From positions 7,316,001 through 7,380,000 of the forward strand of contig NC_068569.1 in the NCBI RefSeq assembly GCF_025698545.1: a stretch of DNA of 64,000 nt, read 5' to 3'. A program made the position numbers and the translations under genes. Shown here one piece after another: positions 33,245 to 48,646 of the stretch. The notes under the pieces are model-generated. The model made no database searches, had not been told where the DNA came from, and saw only the letters and a program-made list of their open reading frames with translations. How positions within the stretch are numbered: position 1 is the stretch's first letter; the number at the start of each line of letters is the position of its first letter. The stretch is from Gossypium raimondii (lineage: Eukaryota > Streptophyta > Magnoliopsida > Malvales > Malvaceae).

Positions 33245-36067
33245 CCATGGACAACATGACACCACATCAACTCAAGTGCTTGTACCATCATTCTCAAACA
33301 ACACTACCAACTCAGTAGATAGCTTGTCATAATCAATAATAACCAAGTTCAAGTAATCACCATACGCCAATTTAGCATTTTTAATTGTTACTCCATTCAC
33401 CTTATCATAAATGTATATAATAAAGCTTGAATTTTGTTTTAAAAAATAAAAGTTTTAAAGAACGTAAATTTATTTTTCATAGAATGACGTTACCTTGGGA
33501 CCACTCAACATCCTTGAAGAAAAATGAGGGCATATTATATTTCATTATCCAGTTATGAAAAATTATAAAATAATCATCCAACTAATCGGCTTTATTTTTT
33601 GGTCATCACCCATTAAATTACTAATGAAAAATAACTCGACAACTTTTAAAATTGGTATAATAATGACTTTAACCTCAACATTTTAATCATGTCAAATTAA
33701 TATTGATCCCAAACAAATTAATCATCAACATTTGCACATTGTGTAATTTGATTTTTTTTTTACAATTCACTTTTTATTTGTAACATTGACGGTTAATTTT
33801 AAAATAAAAAATATGAAAATTATCATCTTGAATTTTTTTTGTGTTTCTATTTTTATAGTATATTCTCTATCAAACTTAGTCAATAAATTAATCATAGAAT
33901 TGCGTTACACCGGGGGCAAGATCACACCACATCAACTCAATTGCTTGTACCATCATTCTCAAACAACATTACCAACTCAGTAGGTGGGTCTACATATATC
34001 ATTAATAATCACCAAGTTCAAGGAATTGCCATATGTCAATTTAGCAATTTTATCTGTTACTCCATTCACCTCACCAGGAATGTATTTAACAAAGCTTGAA
34101 TTTAATTTTAAAAAATAAAAGTTTCAAATAATGTAAATTTATTTTTCATAGAATTATGTTACATCGAGACTAGGATGACACCGCATCAACTCAACATCCT
34201 TGGAGAAAAAGAACAAGTGTAATTTATATTGGTAGTAACTAAACTATTAGTAGATTTCTTTTTTCGTTACTCAACTATGAAAAGTTACAAAATAATCATT
34301 CAACTAGTCGGTTTATTCTTTTTTGGTCACCCAACTATTCAAAATTTTATTTTTTGGTCACCACACGTTAAATTACTAATGGAAAAATAACTCAAAACTT
34401 TTAAAATTGACATAATAACAACTTTAACCTTCAATATTTATAATCATCTCAATTTATTATTGATTCAAAAAAAAAAACAATCATCAACATTTGCACATTG
34501 TGTAATTTAGTTTTTTTTGTTTACAATTTTACATTTTATTTGTGACATCAAAGGTTAATTTTAAAATAATGAGAAAATATAAAAATTATTATATTAGATT
34601 TGTTTGGTGTTTTCATTTTTGACATATTTCTAGTCAAATTTAATCAATAAATTAAACATAGAATTGCGTTACACTGAGGACAACATGACACCACATCAAC
34701 TCAAATGCTTGTACCATCATTCTCAAACAACACTACCAACTCAGTAGATGGCTTGTCATAATCAATAATAACCAAGTTCAAGTGATCACCATACGCCAAT
34801 TTAGCATTTTTAATTGCTACTCCATTCACCTTATCATAAATGTATATAATAAAGCTTGAATTTTGTTTTAAAAAATAAAAGTTTTAAAGAATGTAAATTT
34901 ATTTTTCATAGAATGACGTTACCTTGGGACCACTCAACATCCTTGAAGAAAAATAAGGGTAAATTATATTTCATTATCTAACTATGAAAAATTATAAAAT
35001 AATCATCCAACTAATCGGCTTTATTTTTTGGTCATCACCCATTAAATTACTAATGGAAAAATAAATCGACAACTTTTAAAATTGGTATAATAATAACTTT
35101 AACTCTCAACATTTTTAATCATGTCAAATTAATATTGATCCCAAACAAATTAATCATCAACATTTGCACATTGTGTAATTTGATTTTTTTACGTTTACTT
35201 TTTATTTGTAACATCGAGGGTTAATTTTAAATAAATAAAAAAATATGAAAATTATCATCTTGAAATTTTTTGTGTTTCCATTTTGGTATATTCTCAATCA
35301 AAATTAGTCAATAAATTAATCATAGAATTGCATTACACCGATGGCAAGATCACACCACATCAACTCAACTGCTTGTACCATCATTCTCTAACAACATTAC
35401 CAACTCAGTAGGTGGGTCTACATATATCATTAATAATCACCAAGTTCAAGGAATCACCATATGCCAATTTATCAATTTTATCTGTTACTCCATTCACCTC
35501 ACCAGAAATGTATTTAACAAACCTTGAATTTTATTTTAAAAAATAAAAGTTTCAAATAATGTAAATTTATTTTCTATAGAATTATGTTACATCGAGACTA
35601 GGATGACACCGCATCAACTCAACATCCTTGGAGAAACAAAACAAGGGTAAATTATATTGGTAGTAACTAAACTATTAGTAGATTTCTTTTTTCGTCACTT
35701 AACTATAAAAAGTTATAAAATAATCATCCAACTAGTTGGCTTATTCTTTTTTGGTCACCCAACTATTCAAAATTTTATTTTTTGGTCACCACACGTTAAA
35801 TTACTAATGGAAAAATAACTCGACAACTTTTAAAATTGACATAATAACAACTTTAATCATCAACATTTATCATCATGACAATTTAGTATTGATTCTAAAA
35901 ATTAATGATCAACATTTGCACATTGTGTATATTGCTATTTTTTTACGACTTCACTTTTTTTGTAACATCGAGGGTTAATTTTAAAATAATAAGAAAATAT
36001 GACAATTATTATCTTGAATTTTTTGGTGTTTATATTTTGGTATATTTCCAATCAAATTTAGTCAATA

Positions 36068-36385
36068 GGTTTTTTTTTAGCTTTGTAAGTGAAAGGATTA
36101 CAAAGAAAAGAAAAATTGAAAAAAAGAAGACCAAAATACACAATGTGTAAACATTAAGGGTTAAATATTTTAGGATCATGATTTAATTGACATGATGTAT
36201 GTATGTATGTTGATAGTTAAAGTTGCTATTATGCCAATTAGAAAGTTATTACGTCATCTTTTCATTGGCCATTTAATGGTTGGTGACCACGAAAGAAAAA
36301 TTGAATAATTAAACGATCATTTTATAACTTTTTATAGTTAGGTGGCAAAAGAACTTATCAATAATTGGATAATTATATATATAAT
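36068..36385. repeat. Inverted partial copy closing the array
   Basis: About 36125-36385, read in reverse, gives TAACTATAAAAAGTTATAAAATGATC, GTGGTCACCAACCATTAAATGG and TTTACACATTGTGTATTTTGG (quoted in pieces), which match unit B2 at about 35700-35935. Together with B2 this makes an imperfect inverted repeat centred near 36070-36090. A TATG(TATG)n run is near 36193-36208. Confidence 0.7.
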
Positions 36386-37160
36386 TTATAAGAAAAATAA
36401 AAGAAAGTTGCCACATCAATCAATCTAATTAAATGTATTTAAACTCGAGTGGAGCTTCAAAATTTAAAAATTATATGTTCAAACTAAAGCCCGACTCTTC
36501 AAGCTTTCAAATAGTTCGATTCACTATTTATAAAATAATATACTCTTATTTATATCTAAAATTCATTACAAAAGAATACAAATATCAATATACAATTTTC
36601 ATTATTTTTAAATAGCAAAACGGGTTGAATAAGATTTATTCATGATTGAAAATTTAAGTCTAAACTCAGTTCACAAACACTTTTGATTTAATTGATGCAC
36701 ATCACTCTAAAATGTATAGAAAGTTGACAAAACTTACATCTAGATGTCACATCAAATAATTTTCTAAAATTCAAAAATAGAGAGAATTATTAAAATTATT
36801 TAAATTTTTGTAAAAATATTATAATTTTAAAAAATATATTAAAATTAATTAAATTTTGACATGGCAATTCATGTGTAAGTCTATGTCAGCAAAGTTAATA
36901 TTTGTTTTCTTTTTTATTTATATTAGAGTGATTTGACAAAAAAAAACACTAAAGTCAAAAAGGTAAAAGAAGTGAAAAATAAAATGAATGACTAAAATAA
37001 TTTTTTGTTTAAGTTTAGAAGGCTAAATAAATCATCATACCATTATCTTATTGGGCTATCTTATCATGGTTGTGTTAGTCCAGTAGCTGGAGCTGCATGT
37101 TCCCCTAACTGCCAACTTTAAATCACCAGCCCTAAAAATACATAACCGCTGTCACTTGTA
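36386..37160. other. AT-rich spacer and RPS15a upstream region
   Basis: AT-rich with no gene recognised to about 37050. The DNA from 37110 has CCAGCCCTAAAAATAC and then a pyrimidine-rich start that fits the promoter and leader of the ribosomal protein gene. Confidence 0.4.
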
Positions 37161-37736
37161 AACCATGCCAAAACCTTAGCTCGCCTTCTTTTTTGTATCC
37201 TCACTCGGAGCACAGACGCGGCCGCTAATTTTGCTTTCAGGTAAAGTATATCAAGTCAGCTCTTTAAATTTCATCTTTGTTATGAATTTTATGCTCTACT
37301 TATTTATTTATTTCTTCAATTGAAATCAGATAGGCACTTTCTGGATTTAAATTATCGTAATTGACTTGGTTTAGTTATTCATCTCTGTATTTTGTAATTT
37401 GTACAAAACAAAATGAAACTGAAAGATTTTTTTAGTATTTTGAGCAAGTTAGGAATCGATTGTTTTTATATGTTCCAAAACAGTTGTTGCTTTGTTTCTT
37501 TTGCTTGCCTATATGTTAGCATAAAAATCGGCTAAGATTAATTGTAATATTCGAGAGAAAAGTTGGGTTTTGATTGGAATGGTAATGGTAACTCTCAAGT
37601 CTGTTTGAATAAGAGAGTGGGACGGAGATATATAACTGTGGGGAATTAGTGTTCGCTACAAGATAATGCATGTAACTTAAAAGAATCGTATGCTTTCCAT
37701 TTGCTTTTGTTTAGACTCTCTTTTTTTTTTTTTTAA

Positions 37737-38441
<705 letters not shown>

Positions 38442-40780
38442 GACCAAGTTTCTGAGATTTTCATTTTTGATTTCTCTTAATGTTGGAATTGGCACTTCTT
38501 GTCAATCAGTGTTTATGCAAATCTAATTTTTTATATTTGGGGATTATACTTTTTATGTTTTGGTTATGATGTTTGAGATTCCGAACTGTTGCTTTGCTAT
38601 ATGCAATTGGCTACGCAGCACCAGAATTAGTACACCAGAGGCAGAGGTGTGTCCTTCGCTGTCTACTTGTACAAGGAAAAGGTCCTCCTAATGCTCATGT
38701 ACGGCTTTTTTGGGTGAACTACCAACCTTAGAATATACTACAGCCTCAGTTGGTCAAGACTCGACATGCTGAGATCCACTTTTACGACTTAACTTTGCCA
38801 TCAGTTATTGGAAGCAATAGATGTTCAAATCATTCATTTGAAAATGTATACATAACCTTTTACTTCTATTACTTCCCAATAACTGAAGTTGTTGATGAAA
38901 TGGAAGAATGTGGATGATTGACTCATTCCATGCTTGCGATAGTCATGGGAAATCTTTTGATTACGCGTGTATTCTTATTTTCTAATGATATTCTCCCATA
39001 ATGACAATTGGTTGAAACTTAGGAAGCCATTTCCTAAAAATCCGTTTATAGGATTCTTGAATATACCTTTTAATTGAGGACAATAATAATGATTTTACGT
39101 AGGGATAATTTGTCATTTCGAAATGAGTTTCGGTTGTACTAAATTATCTATAATTATGCTTTTGCGGCTTTTGAATAATCAACCTTGATATGAAACATAA
39201 AACAACATAATTTCCGGCAGAATTAAGGTGCAAAAAGAGCTCTAATAATATTAGTTTCAACCACTAATGTTTTCACTTTCATTTCTGAAAGCTCAAGTTC
39301 AGGCATAAATACTAAATAGTACAGGCAAATGCTGAATATAACTTAACTATTATCCGGTCATTTATACGCTTGGATTGAGCCACAATGATCCCCATTCTTG
39401 ATGAACTGCCAAAAGAGTCTTAAGTTGCCCAACTGATTGAACAGCTACTATTCAACGATCATGATATATCCCCATCCTCATCGTCACCGTTGATGCCGCC
39501 GTCACCGTCGACCTCAAACATGTGAAGAAATTGCAGTTGAAGATTGAGGCAATGAATGGTCTCTGAAATAGAAAGAGTAAAGGATAGGTTTGTATGCTTT
39601 AAAGGAAATTCTTCTGGTGTGTGGGGAAAGAATCTTCCAAGCATATGCTTCAAGCATTAACATTCTAGCCCATCATATGTTATTATATATTATATTCCTT
39701 TAAACTTTAGTTTGTTTTAATATGATTATAATGGGGAATGTGGTGGCTTGTTACAAACCAGAAATTCTAGGAATTAGCGGCTTTTGATTTTTCCAATTTC
39801 TATTGCATTATGCCATGTCATTCTTCTCTGGACTCTCTACACTTTCGTATGAGAATGACCTTTTTAGGAAGGGGATATATATTAATATAAAATTAGAATT
39901 CGATTATGAGATAATCCAACCTTATATACCTAATACTAGGCTATTTAACATAATCATTTGAGAATAATTCAACTAACAAGCAAGGGGTTGGAATTTATGA
40001 TCGAATTTGAATCTAATAATGGTAATTGGAGTATTAAATATACTCAATCATTGCCATCTTTTTTACTTGTCAAGATGGTCTCCATTCGCAGGATCCAGGC
40101 AGGCATCAAAAAAGACTACACCTTACATATATTAGCTGTCAGTTTGTATAAAGTTCTGATCATTGGGACAGAACAACGCAATTCATGTCTTGCAAGTAAA
40201 ACACAAAAAATTGTCACCATAAATATATTACACGTAAAATTGTTTTAGACAAAATTTGATCCAGTAAAAGCTAACATTCGACTCGATAAAAACATTTAAT
40301 AATTGAAGTCAACTATTGAATCCAACTTTACCATGAAATCAAGCACGAGACAGACACAATTTTATTGTTTTTTACTTAACAAAGAAGGCAGAAAATTGGG
40401 AGGAACTTGGTCCAACCCAACTGGATAGCTTGACTTGGTTCCCACATCCATTTATCAAAGGGCGACCCCATCTTTTTCATTACCGTCGATCATTCTGCGA
40501 TTGATTGATTGATTGCAGTGCTGTGTAGTATTGTTATGAACCGAAACACTGGATCTTTTGCTCTAAACCCAGCTGCAAGTGATTCATTAATTTAAGTATT
40601 TAAAGGCTAAGGATGATTAGGATGCCAGCTCACTTCTTCAGCTCTGGTTCCCTATGGCCCACACCAGCCATCCATCAATAAGGATAAGCCACGTGGAAAT
40701 TGCCAGAATGTCAAAACGCATTTGCCACGCGCTGTTACTTGGTTTGTCAGGGAAAATACTTAGATTATTAGTTAATTAAT
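38442..40780. other. Spacer between RPS15a and RABE
   Basis: No gene recognised. A GC-richer patch at about 39470-39520 reads as an acidic Asp/Gly-rich stretch on the minus strand (frame 39459-39653, 64 residues), which I do not recognise. About 38620-38720 opens a short frame with GYAAPELV that resembles a kinase motif by chance only. The rest is AT-rich. Confidence 0.4.
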
Positions 40781-40800
40781 TAATTTCACTGCTTTATAAA
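40689..40800 (+). promoter_or_regulatory. RABE promoter: G-box and TATA box
   Basis: CCACGTGG (40689-40696), a perfect palindromic G-box, lies about 100 bp upstream of TTTATAAA (40793-40800). Transcription would start about 40825-40835. The leader is probably split by an intron from 40998 (GGTAATAA) to the acceptor TTTGCAG ending at 41287, 7 bp before the ATG. This is inferred from sequence only. Confidence 0.55.
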
Positions 40801-41294
40801 GGAAATCATCAAAACAAGAGTCTTTTCACACTTTCTCTTCCCGTTGATATTAGTGGATTTGCTAGCATGCGCGAGGGGTGATCGGCGCATACAACGAATT
40901 GAAAAGTTGGGGAAAAAAAAGTACGAAAAGGAAGAAGGGAAAGCGGACACTGCAGATTTTAGCTATCCATCTTCCTCGGAGAAGATCTATTTTGCGGGTA
41001 ATAAAATTTTTTCCTTGGCTTTTTATTTTTTATATTTTTTCAAAAAATAGAAGAAATCAGTATAAGAAACCAGCCAAACAGAAAAGAACTTGAATTTTGT
41101 TACCATGGTCTTTAAGATTTGACCTTTTTTGGAAACTTCTCTTTTTTTTTCTTGATTTTCTTTTTCAATATCCGATCTGGTACTTTTCCTGTTTTATCTT
41201 CGACTTCATCAATTTGTTTATTTAATTACGTGAATTCCAGTGTAGAAATGTGAACTATTGATTCAGATTTTTTTTGTTTGTTTGCAGGATTTCG

Positions 41295-44058
<2,764 letters not shown>

Positions 44059-44771
44059 GGGAGCTCAAACCTGGTGGGACACGTATTGGATGTTAAAAAC
44101 TACTTTTCTTCAAAAAATGGAGGGGAAAGAGAAAACTAATTGTGGTGACTGGATGATGAGTGCCTGTATTTTCTTATTGTCATTCTTTATAACTTGTTTT
44201 AGGGTGTGAGGATGTAGTGTTTTTCTTTATAATTGTTTGTGTCATGTGAAGAACATAACCTTCTGTTTCTCCCCATCTCTCGGCTCCTTCATGTCAGGAA
44301 GCCCAAGTTCTGACTGCTTGCAAGACTAGTTCATTTGTTGGTAGGGAAGGAAATGGAAAATGGAAGTGGTTTCTTTATATTACTAACCCATAATTTCTCC
44401 ATCTCCGTTTAGTTATAAATGCCCGCCTAATCTTACCACAGGAAGCAAGGAGTCTTGAAAACTAAGCAGAATAAATTCGGCTGAATCGTTACTTCCATAC
44501 AACTTAAATTTTCTCTCTTAGATTCAGTTACTCTAAATTAGGCAGAGAAACTGATATGATGCAATCCCAATAACACCATATACGTAAAACCTAAATACAT
44601 GAGCATCTAAGCTCCACTTGCATTCTTATTTACACTTACATGTCTACCCAAACACTCTCATAAAATACACTAGTCTTAAATTAGTTTATTTTTCTATGCA
44701 CATGATGATTCACCAAAGAGATTGTTGCTTTATCTTACATGTAGAGAGGGCCCTGTTTGGAAAATAACAAC
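44059..44771. other. 3' regions of two convergent genes
   Basis: It holds the 3' untranslated regions of RABE (+) and the TDBD gene (-), which meet here. No other feature is recognised. Confidence 0.5.
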
Positions 44772-46444
44772 CTATAGGTTTAATTCTTCTTTCCCATAAA
44801 TGCGCTGTAGTTCGCGAGTTGCTGCTTGAAATGATTCTGGAAAGGTGGGAAGTTAAAAAGAGAGTCAGTATTGCAACCTGACTCTTTTAAGGCAGCAAAA
44901 ATTCTTTCATGCTCATACAATCACAAAATCAAATCTTTTTTTTTTTTTATGAGACAGCTAAATAAAATCTAATTTACCTTTCCAAATGCGAAAAGATTTC
45001 TGATTAATCGGTGCACCAAAAACGGTTTGAATTGTATCGAACAACAGGCTCTCAGGTGTGCTCCTCAGTTCTTGTACTATTTGATAGATGGTCTTTCCAT
45101 TCTCAAAGTAAATGTGATTGTTCGGATGCTTGGTTTTGCAACCAGCATGGCGCTCAAACTCATATGCATTCAACACCTAAAGCACAATCATATAAATCAT
45201 GGATGAGAAAGCAAAAAGTTGAGCTCACCAATTTTGAAACTATAGGATGGCTCACCTTGGAAAAGTTACATGATTGGCATCCGCAAAGATAGCCAGAACC
45301 TTTTATAACTCCACAAAGCTCCTTATTACATACAGGGATAAAACAGTAAGGTAGAAAGCAATTGCAACTTAAATAGAGCGAAAAAAAAGAACTATCCAGT
45401 TACCTCCCGTGACAAGGATACGTACTTCACAGGTACACCATCAAGCATACCAGTCGATATCAAACTTCTGACATTTGAAGGGAAGCTGTTTGGGGCGTCT
45501 TTCTTTGATGATTTGAACTCTGGCTTAGTCCTTGCAGCAGATTCAGATCTTAGTTTAGCAGTTTGAGTTGCACTTGGAATGGAACTAGCAGCTGATGTGT
45601 CCAGCTGTTTTCCGGAACTGTCTTCCAGTGTTGGATTGGCAGATTGACAGTATGATGGGTCAAAGCTACCAAGAGGCCTGCCCACAGGGATAATCTCATG
45701 TTCTTCATGAAAGCCATCGAAAGAAAGAATATTGGCATCCTCTTTAACATAACTGTTGGCCATTGATATTGGAATTTCATTATCCTTACTGTAGGCAGGA
45801 GTGGTGATACGCATATCATCCCTGTTATAGGTATGACTCATTACTGCAACATTATCACACTGCTTATCATAGCTATGCCCCATTGAAATGAAACTATTTT
45901 CATTTTCCCCATTATACGCCTCAATATTAGACATGTCACTGTTACTTTCCCTACTAAAACTAAGTTCCTTTGGATCATGCATACCAGAATCGGAGTCCTT
46001 AACTTGATTGACCTTAACTTTCCTAATTCCACCATAATTAAAGCATGCTTCAGGATCTTCAATTGAAGGAGATATCGACAAACCAAAAGATGCATCTTCA
46101 CCAAAATGATCTTCAATGCCTTTTCGTCTGATGTTATCTGCTTCTATGGGAGATATGTTCCTTTCAGTGAAACTGACAGACCTTTCAGATTCGGAACCAA
46201 ACAACCGATCAATAAAATGGCTAGGAACAGACTGAAAACTGGAAACATTTTCCCAAGGCGAAACATTTGAATTAGAAATTCCTGAACTTGATTTGTTGTT
46301 TGCAGCTTGTACAGCTTGCTTCTTGTTAGGGAACAGCTGCGACTCAGCATCAACAAACCAACCATGTGATCGCTTGGGTTCGATTCTTGAAGGATTATCG
46401 AATGCTACATCTCCATCAGACACATGTGGAGGACCCTTTGCCAT
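44772..46444 (-). CDS. TDBD (Tify-domain-binding domain) protein
   Basis: Four minus-strand coding exons: 45404-46444, 45256-45321, 44978-45176 and 44772-44836. They close in phase to 456 residues. The first 320 residues are low in predicted structure and rich in Ser, Asp and Asn, with loosely repeated SYxK(D/E)N-like units around 190-230 (SMGHSYDKQCD, SHTYNRDD, SMANSYVKED). The C-terminal 120 residues hold a conserved domain: STGMLDGVPVKYVSLSREE, VIKGSGYLCGCQSC, then FERHAGCKTKHPNNHIYFEN and GKTIYQIVQEL. This matches TDBD, named from the jasmonate adaptor NINJA, where it binds TIFY domains of JAZ repressors, and also present in plant PHD-finger proteins. No PHD, acetyltransferase or EAR motif is visible. 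It is probably nuclear; function unknown. A leader intron is likely between about 46470 and 46858. Confidence 0.85.
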
Positions 46445-47240
46445 CCAAAAACTCTTATTCTGAAAAGACTGCCAGAAACAATCACTCAGAAGTTGCTTAT
46501 TTGTAACACTTCAATGATCCATTAACCAACAAAGCATGGTTAAGGGTTGGGAAAACACACACACACACACACAATCACTTCTCACGTTAACAAAAAGGTT
46601 GCATTTTAATCATTCTAAAGCAAAAGCAAAAGCAAAACTAATTGTATATAAAATCTATTGTATTCGCACTGCTAGTATAATTTTAAAAAGTTTATTTACA
46701 TATACTTACTAAAGATCAGAAAAGAATAAATCAGCTAAACATACACACTTCATTAAGTTAAAAAAATTCAAATATTTAGCAAATTTAACCGACAATAAAA
46801 TGGAAAATAAATAATAACCATCCGTTTTTTGTCATAAAAGAAGATAAAATGATATACCATTTCTTTCCAGCTTCCCACTACTTCAACTGGAGATGACACA
46901 CTTCCCTTTTCTTCTTCTTCTCCTCCTCTAATTCTCAATCAAAGCATATAATCTCTGCTTAGATCACCCTAATTCAAAGCTTCCCCTGAAATTTTTCGTT
47001 AAAAGAAAATAACATCCATAAAGTTTTAGTAGAAACCCAGATAATGAAATGGATAAAAAGAAAAAACTTCATAAAACTGATGAAATAGAAAAACCCTAAA
47101 AATAAATTTAAAGAAAAAGTGTTCCATTTCCTTCAATTTTCGGAGACCTTTACCTTGCTTCGCCACCGGAAAAAAGCGAGGATTTTATGATGAATTTACC
47201 GGCGAACAGAACGAGAGGGAGAGAGAGTTAATTGTTGCTT
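46445..47240 (-). promoter_or_regulatory. Leader exon, leader intron and promoter of the TDBD gene
   Basis: A donor-like ATG/GTATATC at 46858 and an acceptor-like TTTTCAG about 20 bp before the ATG suggest a leader intron of about 390 bp. An (AC)9 microsatellite lies in it at 46555-46572. The leader runs to about 47200 and is rich in CT on the minus strand. Confidence 0.45.
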
Positions 47241-48646
47241 TGTGAGTGAGGAGCACCGGATCTTTCCTCGTGAAAAAGAATTATCAGAATTGTTAGACTA
47301 CAACTGCTTTATCACACGACACGGTTACCTACATCATTAACGTACACGTGTTTTGCCAGCGATGGATCTTGCTGTCGATTGTTTGTGATTAACTTCATCT
47401 AAGGGTGGATTTCGTCGATTTTGTTCTTCTTGGGCTTGTTTATGGAAAGAGAATCTTGAACGAGCGGTGTAAGGTGGGGATTCAAGGGAATTATCGATAC
47501 GTGTCCAGTTCTTAATGGCTTAAATATGGTAAAGTCCACTACAGCTGCCAATAAAGCTTTGACAGTTGTTATACAGATTTTATTAACTATTAGGTAAGGT
47601 AAGAACTGGTGTTTGTAAGTCCCAGTCAGTCACAGTAGAAATTTCTGAAATTTTTTTATATAAATTATTTAGTTATTAAATACTGTAAAATTTATTTCAT
47701 TGTAAGTCTTTAAAGTATATTATCTTAAATTTTAATTCATTAAAAATTTTTAAAATAAAAAATAATATCAAATATTCTTTATAATCAAAAGTCAAAATAT
47801 AACAAGATTGAGACAGAGAAAATAGCTAATTGAGTTTAAGTTCAATAGGTAAATTTATTATTTCAATAACCAGAAAGACACGAGTTTAAGTGTGTTTAAA
47901 TACATTTTTCCACCGGTCTAAAGGTTCGAATAGGCTACGACTAAAAGTAAGTACTAAAATTTAAGTTGTGGAATAGCTTCAACACATTTTGTCACCGGTG
48001 AGCATGCTAAAAGTTGTCGGACACAACTCAATAGGAATCTTCTCTTCTTAATTCTCGGACGTATATTTTATTTTAGGTTTCTTACATTGCTTGTTCAAGA
48101 AGTTAATATGTTACTTTTGTGATGTTCAAATATATATAATAGCTTTGTGTTCATTTTGTATATTCTCTTAGCCAGATTGTGTTTATTTTGCAACCAAAAT
48201 GATGATCCCTGGTTTGGAGGCTTTGGTTTGTGTGTGTCAATGAGATTTCTTTTGTTTTCTTTTGAGTTTGATAATGGCTTAAGATAAAGGGCTTGCAAAG
48301 GAAAACACGCTTAACAATCCAGAAGAGAAACACTATATTCAGTCGTTTAACTTGTTTTGCAAGTCACAAGTTAAAAAGGATGGATTGGATGTTCCAGTAT
48401 AATTGAGCAAGCATGCCTATTTCGTTCCCTGAGCGATCTAAAATTTCCCGTCTTCCCTTTATAATTTGAGGAGCCTGCCTGCTTCAAAAATGCACTTGAT
48501 TGTGTTAACTTTTACAATTTTAAATCGAACAAACAAAAAGAAAACCAACTTCAATCAAATGGTTGTCTGCCAAAGATCCTATTTTAAACCTTACCTTTTT
48601 CTATGTCAATAAACTACCGATCAGGAATCAGAAATGGTAAAGTAAT
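47241..48646. other. Spacer with possible SINE relic
   Basis: About 47820-47935 has AATTGAGTTTAAGTTCAATAGG and CACGAGTTTAAGTGTG, spaced like the A and B boxes of a tRNA-derived SINE, but weak. ACACGTGT near 47345-47352 is a G-box-like motif upstream of the TDBD gene. Otherwise no gene is recognised. Confidence 0.35.

Larger units (their letters stand above)
29200..36067. repeat. Tandem array of ~700-bp units in A/B dimers
   Basis: Five units read head to tail: B0 (about 29200-29937), A1 (33245-33906), B1 (33907-34667), A2 (34668-35334) and B2 (35335-36067). Each unit ends in GAATTGCGTTACACC or a close variant and restarts with CATCAACTCAA...TGCTTGTACCATCATTCTC (the start of B0 is diverged or missing). 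A1 matches A2 and B1 matches B2 more closely than A matches B: for example AGTAGATGGCTTGTCATAATC marks A, and AGTAGGTGGGTCTACATATATC marks B1 and B2. The array was thus enlarged in dimer steps of about 1.42 kb. It is AT-rich, has no lasting open frame, and a solo LTR interrupts it between B0 and A1. Each unit contains the GGTCACTCAACTATT-type sequence common in short plant elements, so the ancestor was probably such an element plus flank. Confidence 0.8.

Noticed and set aside
29200-36067. CRISPR-like regular repeats
   Set aside because: Units are about 700 bp with no short repeats and unique spacers, and the organism is a plant.
38620-38720. GYAAPELV, similar to a kinase subdomain VIII motif
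   Set aside because: No other kinase motif within reach and a stop follows soon; chance match.
39459-39653. 64-residue frame ending in an Asp/Gly-rich tail
   Set aside because: The acidic tail comes from a short GATGGTGAC-like simple repeat; no homologue recalled.
40844-41093. Two overlapping short frames with Lys-rich content
   Set aside because: They sit in the probable leader exon and leader intron of RABE.
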